A DNA stretch of 64,000 bases. Origin: CAYZXL01 sp964482435. GTDB lineage: Bacteria; Auribacterota; JABMQX01. The DNA is taken from assembly GCA_964482435.1 (NCBI GenBank), contig CAYZXL010000015.1:33777-97776 (forward strand), given 5' to 3'. The first letter of the stretch is position 1. The number at the start of each line of letters is the position of its first letter. The translations under genes and the position numbers were made by a program. Of this stretch, positions 44,998-53,980 are shown in pieces. The notes beneath the pieces were generated by a model. It had not been told where the DNA came from. It saw only the letters and a program-made list of their open reading frames with translations, and ran no database searches.

Positions 44998-46190
44998 TGC
45001 TGCCTCTCGACCCATTGGGAATACACCGGCTTGATTCTCTTTATTGCTTCGGCAATCCTCTCGTCGGGAGCTGTAAGAGAGATGCGGACGTAGCCTTCAC
45101 CGAATTTCCCGAAGCCTATGCCCGGGGCGACGACGACACCGACTTCGCGGAGGAGGTCGAGGGCCGCCGAAGAAGAAGTAACGCCGTCAGGAAGCCGCGC
45201 CCAGACGCACAGGCCGCCTTTCGGCTCTGTTATCCGCCAGCCCATCGCGTTCAACCTGTCGCAGAGGAGGTCTCTTCTGCGTTGATAAGTCGCCATCTGG
45301 GAGGCTCTGAATTTGGAAAGGTCCATGGAAAGGGCGGCTCTTCCCGCTTCCTGGAGAGCCTGAAACATTCCCGAGTCAACGTTCGATTTCACTTTGGCGA
45401 GACCCGCGAGGATTTCCGCGTTCCCGACGGCGAAGCCAATCCTCCAGCCGGTTACGTTGAAAGTCTTGGAAAGGGAATGGAATTCGATTCCCACGTCTTT
45501 TGCGCGTTTGACCGACAGGAAGCTTGGCGCGATGTAGCCATCGTAAGTCATTTCCGAATATGCAGCGTCGTGGCAGACGATGACGTCATTTCGCTCCGCG
45601 AACTCGACAACTCGCTTGAAAAACTCGGCAGAGGCGACGGCCGCGGTCGGGTTGTTCGGATAGTTGATGAACATCAATCGAGCACAGCGGGCTATCTCGC
45701 GCGGTATCTCATCGAGACAAGGGAGGAAACCGTTCTCTTCGACGAGCGGCATCGCGTAGGGCTCTCCCCCCGCGATGATTGTCCCCGAGCGATAGACTGG
45801 ATAGCCGGGGTCGGGAACGAGAACGACGTCGCCCGGGTTGACGAATGCGAGGGGGATGTGGCCGATGCCCTCCTTTGAGCCGAGGACGGGCAAAACCTCG
45901 CTCTTCGGGTCAAGCTCAACGCCGAACCTCTTGGAAAACCAGGCAGCAATCTCCTGGCGAAACTCAATCATCCCGTAATTTGTGGCGTACTGATGATTGG
46001 CGGGGTTTCTTGCTGCTCGCTCTAAAGCGCAGATGATTTCGCCCGGGGTTGGTCTATCGGGGTCAACGATGCCCAGGTCAACGACGTCAACGCCCCTTGC
46101 CTGGACTTCTCGCTTTGCTCGATCAATCTCGACGAAGAGGTATTCCGGCAATGCTTTCAGCCTTTGCGACAGCTCCTTTGAGACGCCCAT
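44994..46190 (-). CDS. dapL: LL-diaminopimelate aminotransferase
   Basis: A 398-residue class I/II aminotransferase. The PLP lysine is in SLSKTFNVTGWRIG, with VVDLGIVDPDRPTPG, NHQYATNYGM, LGSKEGIGHIPLAFVNPGDVVLVPDPGYPVYRSG and FINYPNNPTAAVA. The GSKEGIGH and PGYPVY motifs are those of DapL, which converts tetrahydrodipicolinate directly to LL-DAP. This replaces the succinylase or acetylase steps, so dapL, dapA, dapB, dapF and lysA in this run complete the route from aspartate semialdehyde to lysine. Confidence 0.92.
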   Translation of the reverse strand: MGVSKELSQRLKALPEYLFVEIDRAKREVQARGVDVVDLGIVDPDRPTPGEIICALERAARNPANHQYATNYGMIEFRQEIAAWFSKRFGVELDPKSEVLPVLGSKEGIGHIPLAFVNPGDVVLVPDPGYPVYRSGTIIAGGEPYAMPLVEENGFLPCLDEIPREIARCARLMFINYPNNPTAAVASAEFFKRVVEFAERNDVIVCHDAAYSEMTYDGYIAPSFLSVKRAKDVGIEFHSLSKTFNVTGWRIGFAVGNAEILAGLAKVKSNVDSGMFQALQEAGRAALSMDLSKFRASQMATYQRRRDLLCDRLNAMGWRITEPKGGLCVWARLPDGVTSSSAALDLLREVGVVVAPGIGFGKFGEGYVRISLTAPDERIAEAIKRIKPVYSQWVERQH

Positions 46191-46211
46191 CAGCTCTGTT
46201 TCCTTTCGTAC

Positions 46212-46679
46212 CTACCGTTGCTCAGGAGACGCGTCAGTCTTCGGTCCGGCCGCCTTGCCCTTGACCTTCTCCCACACCATTTCGATGATTTGCCGGACTG
46301 TTGCCGCCTCCCTCGTCTCGTCGCCGCGAAGATCGATATCGAACTTTTTTTCCAGCGCGGTAATCAAGATGAGATCAGCCAGCGAATCATAGTGCAAGAA
46401 GAATCGAAGGTTCTTGGAAAAATCATCCTCGTCGCTAAGGCGCGACAGATCGGCTTCCAGGCACTCCTCCATAGCGTCCCGCACCCCGATGACAACGTAG
46501 GCCGGGATTCCCTGCGCCTTGAAATACTTATCATAGAACGTCTCTTCGTTCAGCGGCGTTCTTCCCGCAAAAGCGCGCTCGATTCGCCTCGCCTTCTCTC
46601 TTTTTTCAATGCGCCACAACAATAGCGTGCCGAGAGCAAAAATTGCGAGAAGGAGCAAGACCTGCTGCAACGTGCTCAA
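46212..46679 (-). CDS. Membrane-anchored acyl-carrier-like protein (DUF1493-like)
   Basis: A 155-residue protein with one N-terminal membrane helix (about residues 5-23), a basic stretch, and a ~100-residue acidic helical domain. This resembles the acyl-carrier fold: the motif HYDSLADLILITALEKKFDIDL matches the DSL box at which ACPs carry phosphopantetheine, and RIIEMVWEKVK-type helix 4 follows. The pattern also resembles DUF1493. Membrane anchoring is uncommon in ACPs, and the gene is in a lysine/NAD run with no acyltransferase beside it, so its acyl partner is unknown. Gaps are only 21 bases to dapL and 31 bases from pncB. Confidence 0.6.
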   Translation of the reverse strand: MSTLQQVLLLLAIFALGTLLLWRIEKREKARRIERAFAGRTPLNEETFYDKYFKAQGIPAYVVIGVRDAMEECLEADLSRLSDEDDFSKNLRFFLHYDSLADLILITALEKKFDIDLRGDETREAATVRQIIEMVWEKVKGKAAGPKTDASPEQR

Positions 46680-46710
46680 TGGACCCTTGTCCCGTTAGCG
46701 CCAGTGCGGT

Positions 46711-48030
46711 TCAGACTCTCTCCAGGTCGGGGTTCCCCACGGGCCGTCTTCCCACTTTCGCCATTTCGTGCCATTGGCCATTCAGCTTAACGCGCACGAT
46801 GTCCGCGGTGAAATCGTTGCTTTCCCCTCTCATGAAGAACGAGCCAATTCCGTACATATCCACGGGAGTTTGCAGCGCTTCGAACATTCGGATGCGGTGC
46901 GGGTCGAAGCCGCCTGTGGCAACGATTGTAATATTCCGGAAATACTGTCTTGCCTTCTCCCGCCACACGTCAGGCAAAGCGATTTTCTGATATCCCTCGT
47001 TGAGTGCAGAACGGAGGTTGACGACGAGCGCGGGCGTTACCCCGCAGTCCAGGGAGCAATCTCCCAGTTTCTCGACGCTGGCGTCCACCACGTTATTGGC
47101 GGTATCCGGGCGAACGCCAAACAGGATGTACTTCCGCGCCTCGCCTTCTCTGCCATTCTCGACGCATTCGCGGTATTTCTCGAACATCCGAATCGCCGTC
47201 CGGATGGAATCGGTGACGCAGTCGTTGTTCGTGTCAACGAGGGCAATCCTCTTGACCTCCACAGGGAGGATTTCCGCGAAGTGAATCATCGCTTCTGCGG
47301 TGTCTCGCAAAAAGCAGAGGATGTAAGAATGGGAGACGGTGCCGACTCCTTTCAGCCCCCACCATTCTCCCTGGGCGTTCGTTGAGATATATGGCAAAAC
47401 GTTCTTTCCGCTCTCCCGATTGTACGCTTCGATAGCGACCCTGTAAGCGTATCCGTCCCCCGGCTGAGTTTGATGAATGTCGAACCTCGCCGGAAAAAAG
47501 AAAATCGGTTTGCCCCCGGAGGCGACCAGCGCCTCGTAAACATTGGTGGCGATGCGGGACCTTCTCGTCAGGGCACCGAGGATGGGCGTCTCAAGGATGG
47601 CGAAGTCGCGGTATCGCCCGCGCACTTTCATCGCGGGGACCCAGGGCAGAAGTCTCGTCCCGTCCTGAACGGAGTCCACCTCAAGCTCGTCGTAAGTCGA
47701 GACGAAAGAGCCGCCCTCGTCGAAATACCCGCAGCACTCCTTAAGAATGGCAATTGCCTCGTCGGTTCCAGCGACGATGGAGAAAGGCTCTCGCCGGGTG
47801 AAGAACTGCATCTCCGCGACCATGTTTCCGACATCAACGTCCTTCAGGTTGACGCTGGGGTCTTCGATGACGGGATACTCACCCTCGAATCGGTAGCCCT
47901 TTCGCGCGAGCTCACCGAGAATGAACGCGACGTTGCTGAAATAGGCGTCGTTGTACCATCCCTGGCGCATCCTCTCGGCATCTATCCCGAAAACTTCGGC
48001 AGGAAGCCTTTTCCCGTCGGCAACGCTCAC
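46711..48030 (-). CDS. pncB: Nicotinate phosphoribosyltransferase
   Basis: Start chosen at the GTG at 48030, after a strong GGAGGTGG overlapping the end of pncA; the upstream frame lies inside pncA. The 439-residue protein makes nicotinate mononucleotide. Seen are GWYNDAYFSNVAFIL, MQFFTRREPFSIVAGTDEAI, TGTR-like RSRIATNVY, GVGTVSHSYILCF (phosphorylated-His position), ALVDTNNDC, FGVRPDTA, and ATGGFDPHRI. It follows pncA by one base, giving a nicotinamide salvage pair. Confidence 0.92.
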   Translation of the reverse strand: MSVADGKRLPAEVFGIDAERMRQGWYNDAYFSNVAFILGELARKGYRFEGEYPVIEDPSVNLKDVDVGNMVAEMQFFTRREPFSIVAGTDEAIAILKECCGYFDEGGSFVSTYDELEVDSVQDGTRLLPWVPAMKVRGRYRDFAILETPILGALTRRSRIATNVYEALVASGGKPIFFFPARFDIHQTQPGDGYAYRVAIEAYNRESGKNVLPYISTNAQGEWWGLKGVGTVSHSYILCFLRDTAEAMIHFAEILPVEVKRIALVDTNNDCVTDSIRTAIRMFEKYRECVENGREGEARKYILFGVRPDTANNVVDASVEKLGDCSLDCGVTPALVVNLRSALNEGYQKIALPDVWREKARQYFRNITIVATGGFDPHRIRMFEALQTPVDMYGIGSFFMRGESNDFTADIVRVKLNGQWHEMAKVGRRPVGNPDLERV

Positions 48031-48031
48031 G

Positions 48032-48553
48032 TCAAACCACCTCCGCGCCGAGGACTTTTTCCATCTGCTGAAGGGCGAAATTGTGGGCATCGCGGTCGAA
48101 CGAAGCAACGCCTTCCCTGTACACTCGGACTTTGAAATCGCGGTTGCGCAGTCCTTCAACCGTGAACAAGACGCAAATGTTAGTGCAAACACCGACCACT
48201 TCTACCACCTCCGGCACAAAGCCGTTGAGGTAGAATTCCAGGCTCGTGCTGTGGAAACCGCTGAAGCGGCTCTTGGGAATCAGCACTTTCTTTCTGACGG
48301 CGTCAAAAAGCTCCGGAAGGACTTCCGCTTCCTTCGTCCCCTTGACGCAGTGCGCCGGGAACATTTCGAACTCTTTGTCGTCGGGGTCGTGGTTATCCGC
48401 AAGGAAAATCACAGGGAGGTTCTGTCTCTCGTATTCTTCGACTTTCTTCTTTACGAAAGGAATAATCTTGACGGCGTCTTCGCCGCAGAAAAGGGGATAG
48501 CCCTCCCTGCAAAACCCTTCAAGCATGTCAACGACAACCAGAACGTTCGACAT
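48032..48553 (-). CDS. pncA: Nicotinamidase / isochorismatase-family hydrolase
   Basis: Start at the ATG at 48553 with AGGAGGG nine bases upstream (the ATG at 48562 is too close to it). The 173-residue protein has VVVDMLEGFCREG with the catalytic Asp, FLADNHDPDDKEF with the metal-binding Asp/His, IPKSRFSGF with the Lys, and GVCTNICVLFT with the nucleophile Cys. The Asp-Lys-Cys triad and metal motif are complete. With pncB directly after, nicotinamide deamidation is the likely reaction; isochorismatase-like activity is the alternative. Confidence 0.9.
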   Translation of the reverse strand: MSNVLVVVDMLEGFCREGYPLFCGEDAVKIIPFVKKKVEEYERQNLPVIFLADNHDPDDKEFEMFPAHCVKGTKEAEVLPELFDAVRKKVLIPKSRFSGFHSTSLEFYLNGFVPEVVEVVGVCTNICVLFTVEGLRNRDFKVRVYREGVASFDRDAHNFALQQMEKVLGAEVV

Positions 48554-48610
48554 ACGGAACATCCCTCCTGGGGCCTTTTCCGTCGGGGTCGCCTCTTTGA
48601 AAAGCGCCTC

Positions 48611-49411
48611 TCACCACATTTCAAGCACATCCGCCATGGAATAGAAGCCCGGGGATGCTGCCGCGGCGAACTGAGCGGCGCGGAGAGCCCCGGAAGCGAA
48701 AGTAGTGCGGCTGTGGGCGCGGTGAATCAGCTCGATTCTTTCCCCCGGACCGGCGAAGATGACCGTATGCTCGCCTACGATGTCGCCGGCTCGCGCTGCG
48801 AGGATTCCGATCTCGCTCGGTTTTCGTTCGCCCACAATCCCCTGCCTCCCATAGACCGCGTCGCGCGAGAGGTCTCTTCCGGTTGCGGCAGCCACGACCT
48901 GCGCGAGCTTCCTTGCAGTTCCGCTCGGGGCGTCCTTTTTCTTGTTGTGATGAACTTCAAAAATCTCCACGTCGTAGCCTTTCAACTTCTTCGCCGTCTC
49001 CTCCGCAATCCGGAAAAGGACGTTGACGCCGATGCTCATGTTCGGACTGAGGACGATGGGGATTTCCTGAGCCGCCTCCTTCACCTGAGCGATGTCCGTA
49101 TCTGATAGGCCGGTGGTCCCGATAACGACAGCCTTGCCAGCACCACGAGCGATTTCCACGCAGGAAAGCGTGCTCTGCCTTTCCGAAAAATCAATCGCCA
49201 CTTCCGCGTTCCCGATGGCCCTAGAGAAATCGCTGCTTATTAAGATGCCAAGCGGCAACACGCCTGCTGAGACTCCAGCGTCCTTTCCCGTGTCTCGGTG
49301 TCCCTTCGCCTCAATCGCGCCGACGACCTTGAAATTCGCGTCTTCCGCTGCGAGGGCGATTACCGCCCGACCCATCCTTCCCGCTGCTCCGTTGATGACG
49401 ATTCGTATCAT
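48611..49411 (-). CDS. dapB: 4-hydroxy-tetrahydrodipicolinate reductase
   Basis: A 266-residue DapB: NAD(P) motif INGAAGRMGRAV, DFSERQSTLSCVE, IGTTGLSDTD, LSPNMSIGVNVLF and the substrate motif EVHHNKKKDAPSGTA, with EIGILAARAGDIVGEHTV. It reduces HTPA to tetrahydrodipicolinate, the DapL substrate. It lies 31 bases downstream of dapA. Confidence 0.95.
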   Translation of the reverse strand: MIRIVINGAAGRMGRAVIALAAEDANFKVVGAIEAKGHRDTGKDAGVSAGVLPLGILISSDFSRAIGNAEVAIDFSERQSTLSCVEIARGAGKAVVIGTTGLSDTDIAQVKEAAQEIPIVLSPNMSIGVNVLFRIAEETAKKLKGYDVEIFEVHHNKKKDAPSGTARKLAQVVAAATGRDLSRDAVYGRQGIVGERKPSEIGILAARAGDIVGEHTVIFAGPGERIELIHRAHSRTTFASGALRAAQFAAAASPGFYSMADVLEMW

Positions 49412-49442
49412 GGGGTGCTCCCGAAAGTGGTCTCGCGGTCTC

Positions 49443-50306
49443 TCAGATTAGCCCGCATGCGCTGAGTGTCGCCCGGAGCTTCTGCTTGTTCGCTTCGCTC
49501 ATCTCGCAGAGAGGCAGCCTCACATTGAAATCGAGGAGGCCCATCATGTCCATGGCCGCCTTGACCGGGATGGGGTTCGACTCGATGAAGAGGTCTTTGA
49601 ACAACCGCCAGTACTTGTAGTGAAGCTCCCGGCTGCGGGCGATGTTCGTTCTGAAACTGCTGACCAGCAGCGACATCTCCTTGGGGATAATGTTCGCAGC
49701 GACGGAAATCACGCCTTTTCCGCCCGCGGCCAGCAAGGGGAAAGTGATTGAATCGTCGCCCGACAAAACCGTGATGTCACAGAGCGAAATGATGTCACAA
49801 ATCTGGGTTATGCTCCCGCTGGCTTCCTTAACCGCGACGATGTTTTTGACCTTCGCAAGCTCCGCGACGGTCTCCGGGAGGAGATTGACTCCCGTTCTGC
49901 CGGGGACGTTGTAAAGGACCATCGGGATGTCCACTTCCTCGGCGATTTTCGTGAAGTGCTTTATCATTCCCTTCTGGGTGGGCTTGTTGTAATAGGGCGT
50001 TATGCTGAGCACGGCGTCCGCACCAACCTCTTTTGCGTGATGCGTGAGGGATAGAGCTTCTTCCGTGCTGTTGGAGCCCGCCCCTGCGATAACCGGAACC
50101 CTGTGGTTCACCTTCTTCACCACGAACTCAACGACCGCCCTGTGCTCCTCGTGGGAGAGGGTCGGCGACTCGCCCGTTGTGCCACAGGGAAGAATGGCGT
50201 CCGTCCCCTCCTTGATATGGAACTCGACGAGCTCCTCCAGCTTGTCGTAGTCCACAGCGCCGTCCTTGAAAGGCGTCACCAATGCGACGATTGACCCCTC
50301 AAACAT
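49443..50306 (-). CDS. dapA: 4-hydroxy-tetrahydrodipicolinate synthase
   Basis: A 287-residue DapA, aldolase class I. CGTTGESPTLSHEEH, the catalytic Tyr in VLYNVPGRTGVNL, and the Schiff-base Lys in VAVKEASGSI are all present. Condenses pyruvate with aspartate semialdehyde. A clear GGAGGTAATACCC precedes the start. 116 bases separate it from the lysA-dapF fusion, the largest gap within the lysine part. Confidence 0.95.
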   Translation of the reverse strand: MFEGSIVALVTPFKDGAVDYDKLEELVEFHIKEGTDAILPCGTTGESPTLSHEEHRAVVEFVVKKVNHRVPVIAGAGSNSTEEALSLTHHAKEVGADAVLSITPYYNKPTQKGMIKHFTKIAEEVDIPMVLYNVPGRTGVNLLPETVAELAKVKNIVAVKEASGSITQICDIISLCDITVLSGDDSITFPLLAAGGKGVISVAANIIPKEMSLLVSSFRTNIARSRELHYKYWRLFKDLFIESNPIPVKAAMDMMGLLDFNVRLPLCEMSEANKQKLRATLSACGLI

Positions 50307-50422
50307 GGGTATTACCTCCTCCGTTTTTGATTACCAAACTTAGCATCACTCGGTCTCTTCCTCGTAAGGGTTTTCTGGACGGCGAATGCAAACAAGCCGC
50401 CCCGCCGCGTCAGGGTTGTCAC

Positions 50423-52525
50423 TCACGGATAATAAACGCCCTCGTAAACGAGTCTCGTCGGGCCGCTCATTGTCAAGTTGGACAACCGGTCGCCTGTTCT
50501 CTTGAAATTGATTGTCAGCGTTTCTCCGCCGCGGGTGAGCACTTTCACCGGCGGCTTAACATTTTTCACAAGGTTCGCGATGACCGCGCAAGCCGTGCAC
50601 CCCGTGGCGCAGGCGAGAGTCTCGTCTTCCACTCCGCGTTCGTAGGTGCGCGCAGAAATCGAACTCTCGCTGGTTACCTGGACGAAATTCGCGTTCGCCC
50701 CCTTGGGCTGAAACCTCTTGTGAAAGCGTATCTTTCTTCCCAAGCCGACGACGTCCACTTCGCCAACGTCCTCGACGAACATGACCGCATGAGGGACGCC
50801 GGTGTTCGTATAGTGAACCCGGTAAGTCTTCCCATCAATTTCGATGTCAATGTTCAGCTCGGTGTCCTCGACAGCTCCCATCTCAAGCGAGATGTTATGC
50901 CCATCCGCGTGGGCGGTCAGGACTCTTTCCATTGTTTCAAGGGTGAGGGTCGTCGAGTCAATACCCTTTCGCCTGGCAAAGTCAATCAAGCATCGCGCGC
51001 CGTTCCCGCACATCTCCGCCTCGTTGCCATCCGAGTTGAAAAAGCGCATCTTGATGTCGGCCCTATTCGAGTTCTCCAGCAGGATGAGTCCATCGGCGCC
51101 GATAGACGTTCGGCGGGCGCACATCTCGCGGACTGCTTCCCTGTTCTCCAGAGGAAACGAGCTGGTCCGGTTGTCAATGACGATGAAATCGTTGCCTGCA
51201 CCGGTGTATTTCGCAAACTCCACACAGCGGGTCATCCGCCTGCCTCCTCGCTTCTGTGACGAAGAAGGTTGACTGAGGAACTCCGGTATCCGTTCGTTCT
51301 CGATGAGCTGCCCCAGGTCACCTCTCTCACGAATCACGAAGAACTCATCGCCCCGAACGAGGACTTCCGCGCATCTCGGCCGAGAATTGTATTCGGAGCT
51401 CATGGAGGACGCGTACGCCCCCGCGGTCATAATCGCCAGGAAATCTCCTGCCTCGATGGCAGGAAGCGGCCTGCCTTCGGCGAACGAATCTCCCGATTCG
51501 CACACCGGCCCGACGACGTCCGCCTCCGTTACGTCAGGCCCAGCGTCTCGCGTCGGAAAGATGCGATGATACGCTCCGTAGAGAGCAGGGCGAATCAAGT
51601 CATTCATTCCGGCATCCACGACCATGAACTTCTTTACCCGGCTCTGCTTGACGTACTGGACTTGGGTGATCAGCGCTCCGGCGTTCCCGACGATGAAACG
51701 ACCCGGCTCCACGATGATTGTCATGTTCAGGTCTTTCACGAGGGAAACGATGTCGCCAACCAACTGCTCGGCGGTGCGGGGGGCCTCTTCCCTGTAAATG
51801 ACGCCCATGCCACCCCCCATGTCAAAGTACTTCAAATCAATACTGAACTGCCTGACCTGCTCGACAACCGCCAACAGCTTTTTCACGGCGAGGACGTACG
51901 GTTCGCTTGAGACAATTTGCGACCCGATGTGCATGTGGATGCCCACGGGGGAGACATGAGCCATCTCCTTCGACCGACGATATGCCTCGACGGCAGTCTC
52001 CGGGTCCACTCCGAATTTGTTCGTTGCCTTGCCGGTGGTGATGTAGGAGTGCGTGTGGGGATCAACGTCCGGGTTGACTCGCATGGCGAAGTGGGCGGTC
52101 TTCTTGACTCGCGCGGCTATTTCGTCCAGGCGAGAAAGCTCCGCAAGGGACTCCACCGCGAACATGAGAATATCGTTTTGCAGGGCGTACTCGATTTCAG
52201 CCGCTGTTTTGCCGGGCCCGGTGAAGACGATTTTCCTCGGATCAGCTCCGGCCCTCAAGCATCGGAACAATTCTCCCCGCGAGACAACCTCCATCCCCGC
52301 GCCACGCTCTCTTAGAAGACGAAGAATGGCGATGTTGGAGTTCGCTTTGACCGCGTAACAAACCATGTGCGGGATTGCTCCCCACGCCTTCGTTATCTTG
52401 TCGAAGTAGTCGAGGATCGTTCCTGCGCTGTATATAAAGACGGGGGTGCCGACCTCTCTGGCGACGAGGTTGACATCTACGTCCTCGCAGAAGAGCCTTC
52501 CGTTTCTGTGCTCGAACAAATCCAT
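50423..52525 (-). CDS. lysA/dapF: LysA-DapF fusion: diaminopimelate decarboxylase / diaminopimelate epimerase
   Basis: A 700-residue bifunctional protein. Residues 1-430 are LysA: PLP Lys60 in CYAVKANSNIAIL, then GVDPETAV, HMHIGSQI, MGGGMGVIY, EPGRFIVGNAG and CESGDSF with its catalytic Cys. A linker (about 411-430, SQPSSSQKRGG) joins a complete DapF: YTGAGNDFIVIDNR, the first catalytic Cys506 in MCGNGARC, PHAVMFVED, GANANFVQV, and second Cys639 in LACATGC. DapF makes meso-DAP from LL-DAP, LysA decarboxylates it to lysine, so the fusion channels two successive steps. GAGGAGG seven bases before Met431 (ATG 51233-51235) could also give free DapF. Begins three bases after argH ends. Confidence 0.9.
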   Translation of the reverse strand: MDLFEHRNGRLFCEDVDVNLVAREVGTPVFIYSAGTILDYFDKITKAWGAIPHMVCYAVKANSNIAILRLLRERGAGMEVVSRGELFRCLRAGADPRKIVFTGPGKTAAEIEYALQNDILMFAVESLAELSRLDEIAARVKKTAHFAMRVNPDVDPHTHSYITTGKATNKFGVDPETAVEAYRRSKEMAHVSPVGIHMHIGSQIVSSEPYVLAVKKLLAVVEQVRQFSIDLKYFDMGGGMGVIYREEAPRTAEQLVGDIVSLVKDLNMTIIVEPGRFIVGNAGALITQVQYVKQSRVKKFMVVDAGMNDLIRPALYGAYHRIFPTRDAGPDVTEADVVGPVCESGDSFAEGRPLPAIEAGDFLAIMTAGAYASSMSSEYNSRPRCAEVLVRGDEFFVIRERGDLGQLIENERIPEFLSQPSSSQKRGGRRMTRCVEFAKYTGAGNDFIVIDNRTSSFPLENREAVREMCARRTSIGADGLILLENSNRADIKMRFFNSDGNEAEMCGNGARCLIDFARRKGIDSTTLTLETMERVLTAHADGHNISLEMGAVEDTELNIDIEIDGKTYRVHYTNTGVPHAVMFVEDVGEVDVVGLGRKIRFHKRFQPKGANANFVQVTSESSISARTYERGVEDETLACATGCTACAVIANLVKNVKPPVKVLTRGGETLTINFKRTGDRLSNLTMSGPTRLVYEGVYYP
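51243..51249 (-). promoter_or_regulatory. Internal Shine-Dalgarno site before dapF start codon
   Basis: GAGGAGG on the minus strand, seven bases before an ATG (51233-51235) in frame with the LysA-DapF fusion. Its position at the exact natural dapF start suggests the fusion arose by loss of the lysA stop codon. Confidence 0.55.
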
Positions 52526-52528
52526 AGT

Positions 52529-53932
52529 CTATCGCTCCCTTGCCAGGCGGTTCTTCCAGAAGCGGAGTCGGGCCGCAACCATTTTCGGGGAAGTGCCGCC
52601 GAACGAGATTTTGCTGCTGATTGAAACCCGCGGATCGGTTAATCGCAGGGCATCCTCGTCAAAAGACGTGCTGAATTTGCGCAGTTCTTCAATGTTCAGT
52701 TCGTCCAGCCCTTTTGCCTTCTCGATGGCGTAAGAAACGATTTTGCCGACGGCCCTGTGGCTTTCTCGGAAAGGCAATCCCTTTTTCACGAGGTATTCCG
52801 CCAGGTCAACCGCGCAGAGGAAGCCGCCTTTCATCGCGCGACCGACGGCATCGGTTTTGACGCGGACAGTTCCCATCATTTCGGCGAAAACGTCGAGAGT
52901 CGCTTTGACAACGTCGGTGGATTCAAAGACTGGCAGTTTGTCCTCCTGCATGTCCCGGTTGTAGCTGAGAGGAAGACCTTTCATCGTCGTGAGGAGAGAT
53001 ACGAGGTTTCCGACGAGCTTTCCGGTTTTGCCGCGCGCGAGTTCGGGCACGTCGGGGTTCTTCTTCTGCGGCATCATGCTGCTTCCGGTGCAGAAGGCAT
53101 CGCCTATCTCAATAAAACCGAATTCCGACGAGGACCAGATGACCAGCTCCTCGCTGAGCCTCGACAGGTGCACACCGATGAGGGCGAGCGCGCTCAAATA
53201 CTCAACCGCAAAATCCCTGTCGCTGACGGCGTCAATGCTGTTGTCGCTGATTCTCGAGAATCCGAGTTCCTTTGCGACAAATTCGCGGTCAATCGGGAGC
53301 GACGTCCCCGCAAGGGCGCCGCTTCCGAGAGGCATGACGTCAGTTCTCCTGTAGGCATCTTTCAGCCTCTCTTTGTCTCGCTCGAACATGGAGACGTAAG
53401 CCAGCACGTGGTGAGCCAGCAGAACCGGCTGTGCCTGCTGAAGGTGCGTGTAGCCGGGGAAGATGACATCGCGGTTCCTCTCGGCGAACTCGAGGAGCGA
53501 TTTCTGCATCGCGCGGAGCCGCACGATAACCTGCCCGATTTCGTCCTTCACGTACATCCGAAAATCGAGGGCGACCTGGTCATTCCGGGAGCGCGCGGTG
53601 TGAAGCTTCTTGCCGACTTCGCCGACTTTTTCGGTGAGCCTCGCTTCGACATGCATGTGGATGTCCTCGAGCTGCGGGTCGAACCGGAATCGCCCGTCCT
53701 CGATTTCGACTTTTATCTCCTCAAGCCCGCGAACCAGAAGGTCTTTTTCCTTCGTTGAGAGAAGGCCGATTTTCTGGAGCATCCTGGCGTGGGCGATGCT
53801 TCCCCGGATGTCGAAAGCATATAGGCGCCTGTCAAACTGAATCGAGGCGGTATATTCCTCGAGCAGAGGATGCGACCTCCCGGCGAATCGCCCGCCCCAC
53901 AGTTTTGTCTCATTGGGTTTACGTTTTTTCAT
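52529..53932 (-). CDS. argH: Argininosuccinate lyase
   Basis: A 467-residue ArgH. Signature GSSMMPQKKNPD, plus KLWGGRF, HMHVEARLTEKVG, TARSRNDQVALDFR, and FPGYTHLQQAQPV. It splits argininosuccinate into arginine and fumarate. 48 bases follow argG, and lysA/dapF begins three bases after its stop. Confidence 0.96.
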   Translation of the reverse strand: MKKRKPNETKLWGGRFAGRSHPLLEEYTASIQFDRRLYAFDIRGSIAHARMLQKIGLLSTKEKDLLVRGLEEIKVEIEDGRFRFDPQLEDIHMHVEARLTEKVGEVGKKLHTARSRNDQVALDFRMYVKDEIGQVIVRLRAMQKSLLEFAERNRDVIFPGYTHLQQAQPVLLAHHVLAYVSMFERDKERLKDAYRRTDVMPLGSGALAGTSLPIDREFVAKELGFSRISDNSIDAVSDRDFAVEYLSALALIGVHLSRLSEELVIWSSSEFGFIEIGDAFCTGSSMMPQKKNPDVPELARGKTGKLVGNLVSLLTTMKGLPLSYNRDMQEDKLPVFESTDVVKATLDVFAEMMGTVRVKTDAVGRAMKGGFLCAVDLAEYLVKKGLPFRESHRAVGKIVSYAIEKAKGLDELNIEELRKFSTSFDEDALRLTDPRVSISSKISFGGTSPKMVAARLRFWKNRLARER

Positions 53933-53980
53933 TGGACTGTCCGAACCGCTCCGGCGTTGTTCTCGTTGCTGGCGGACCGC

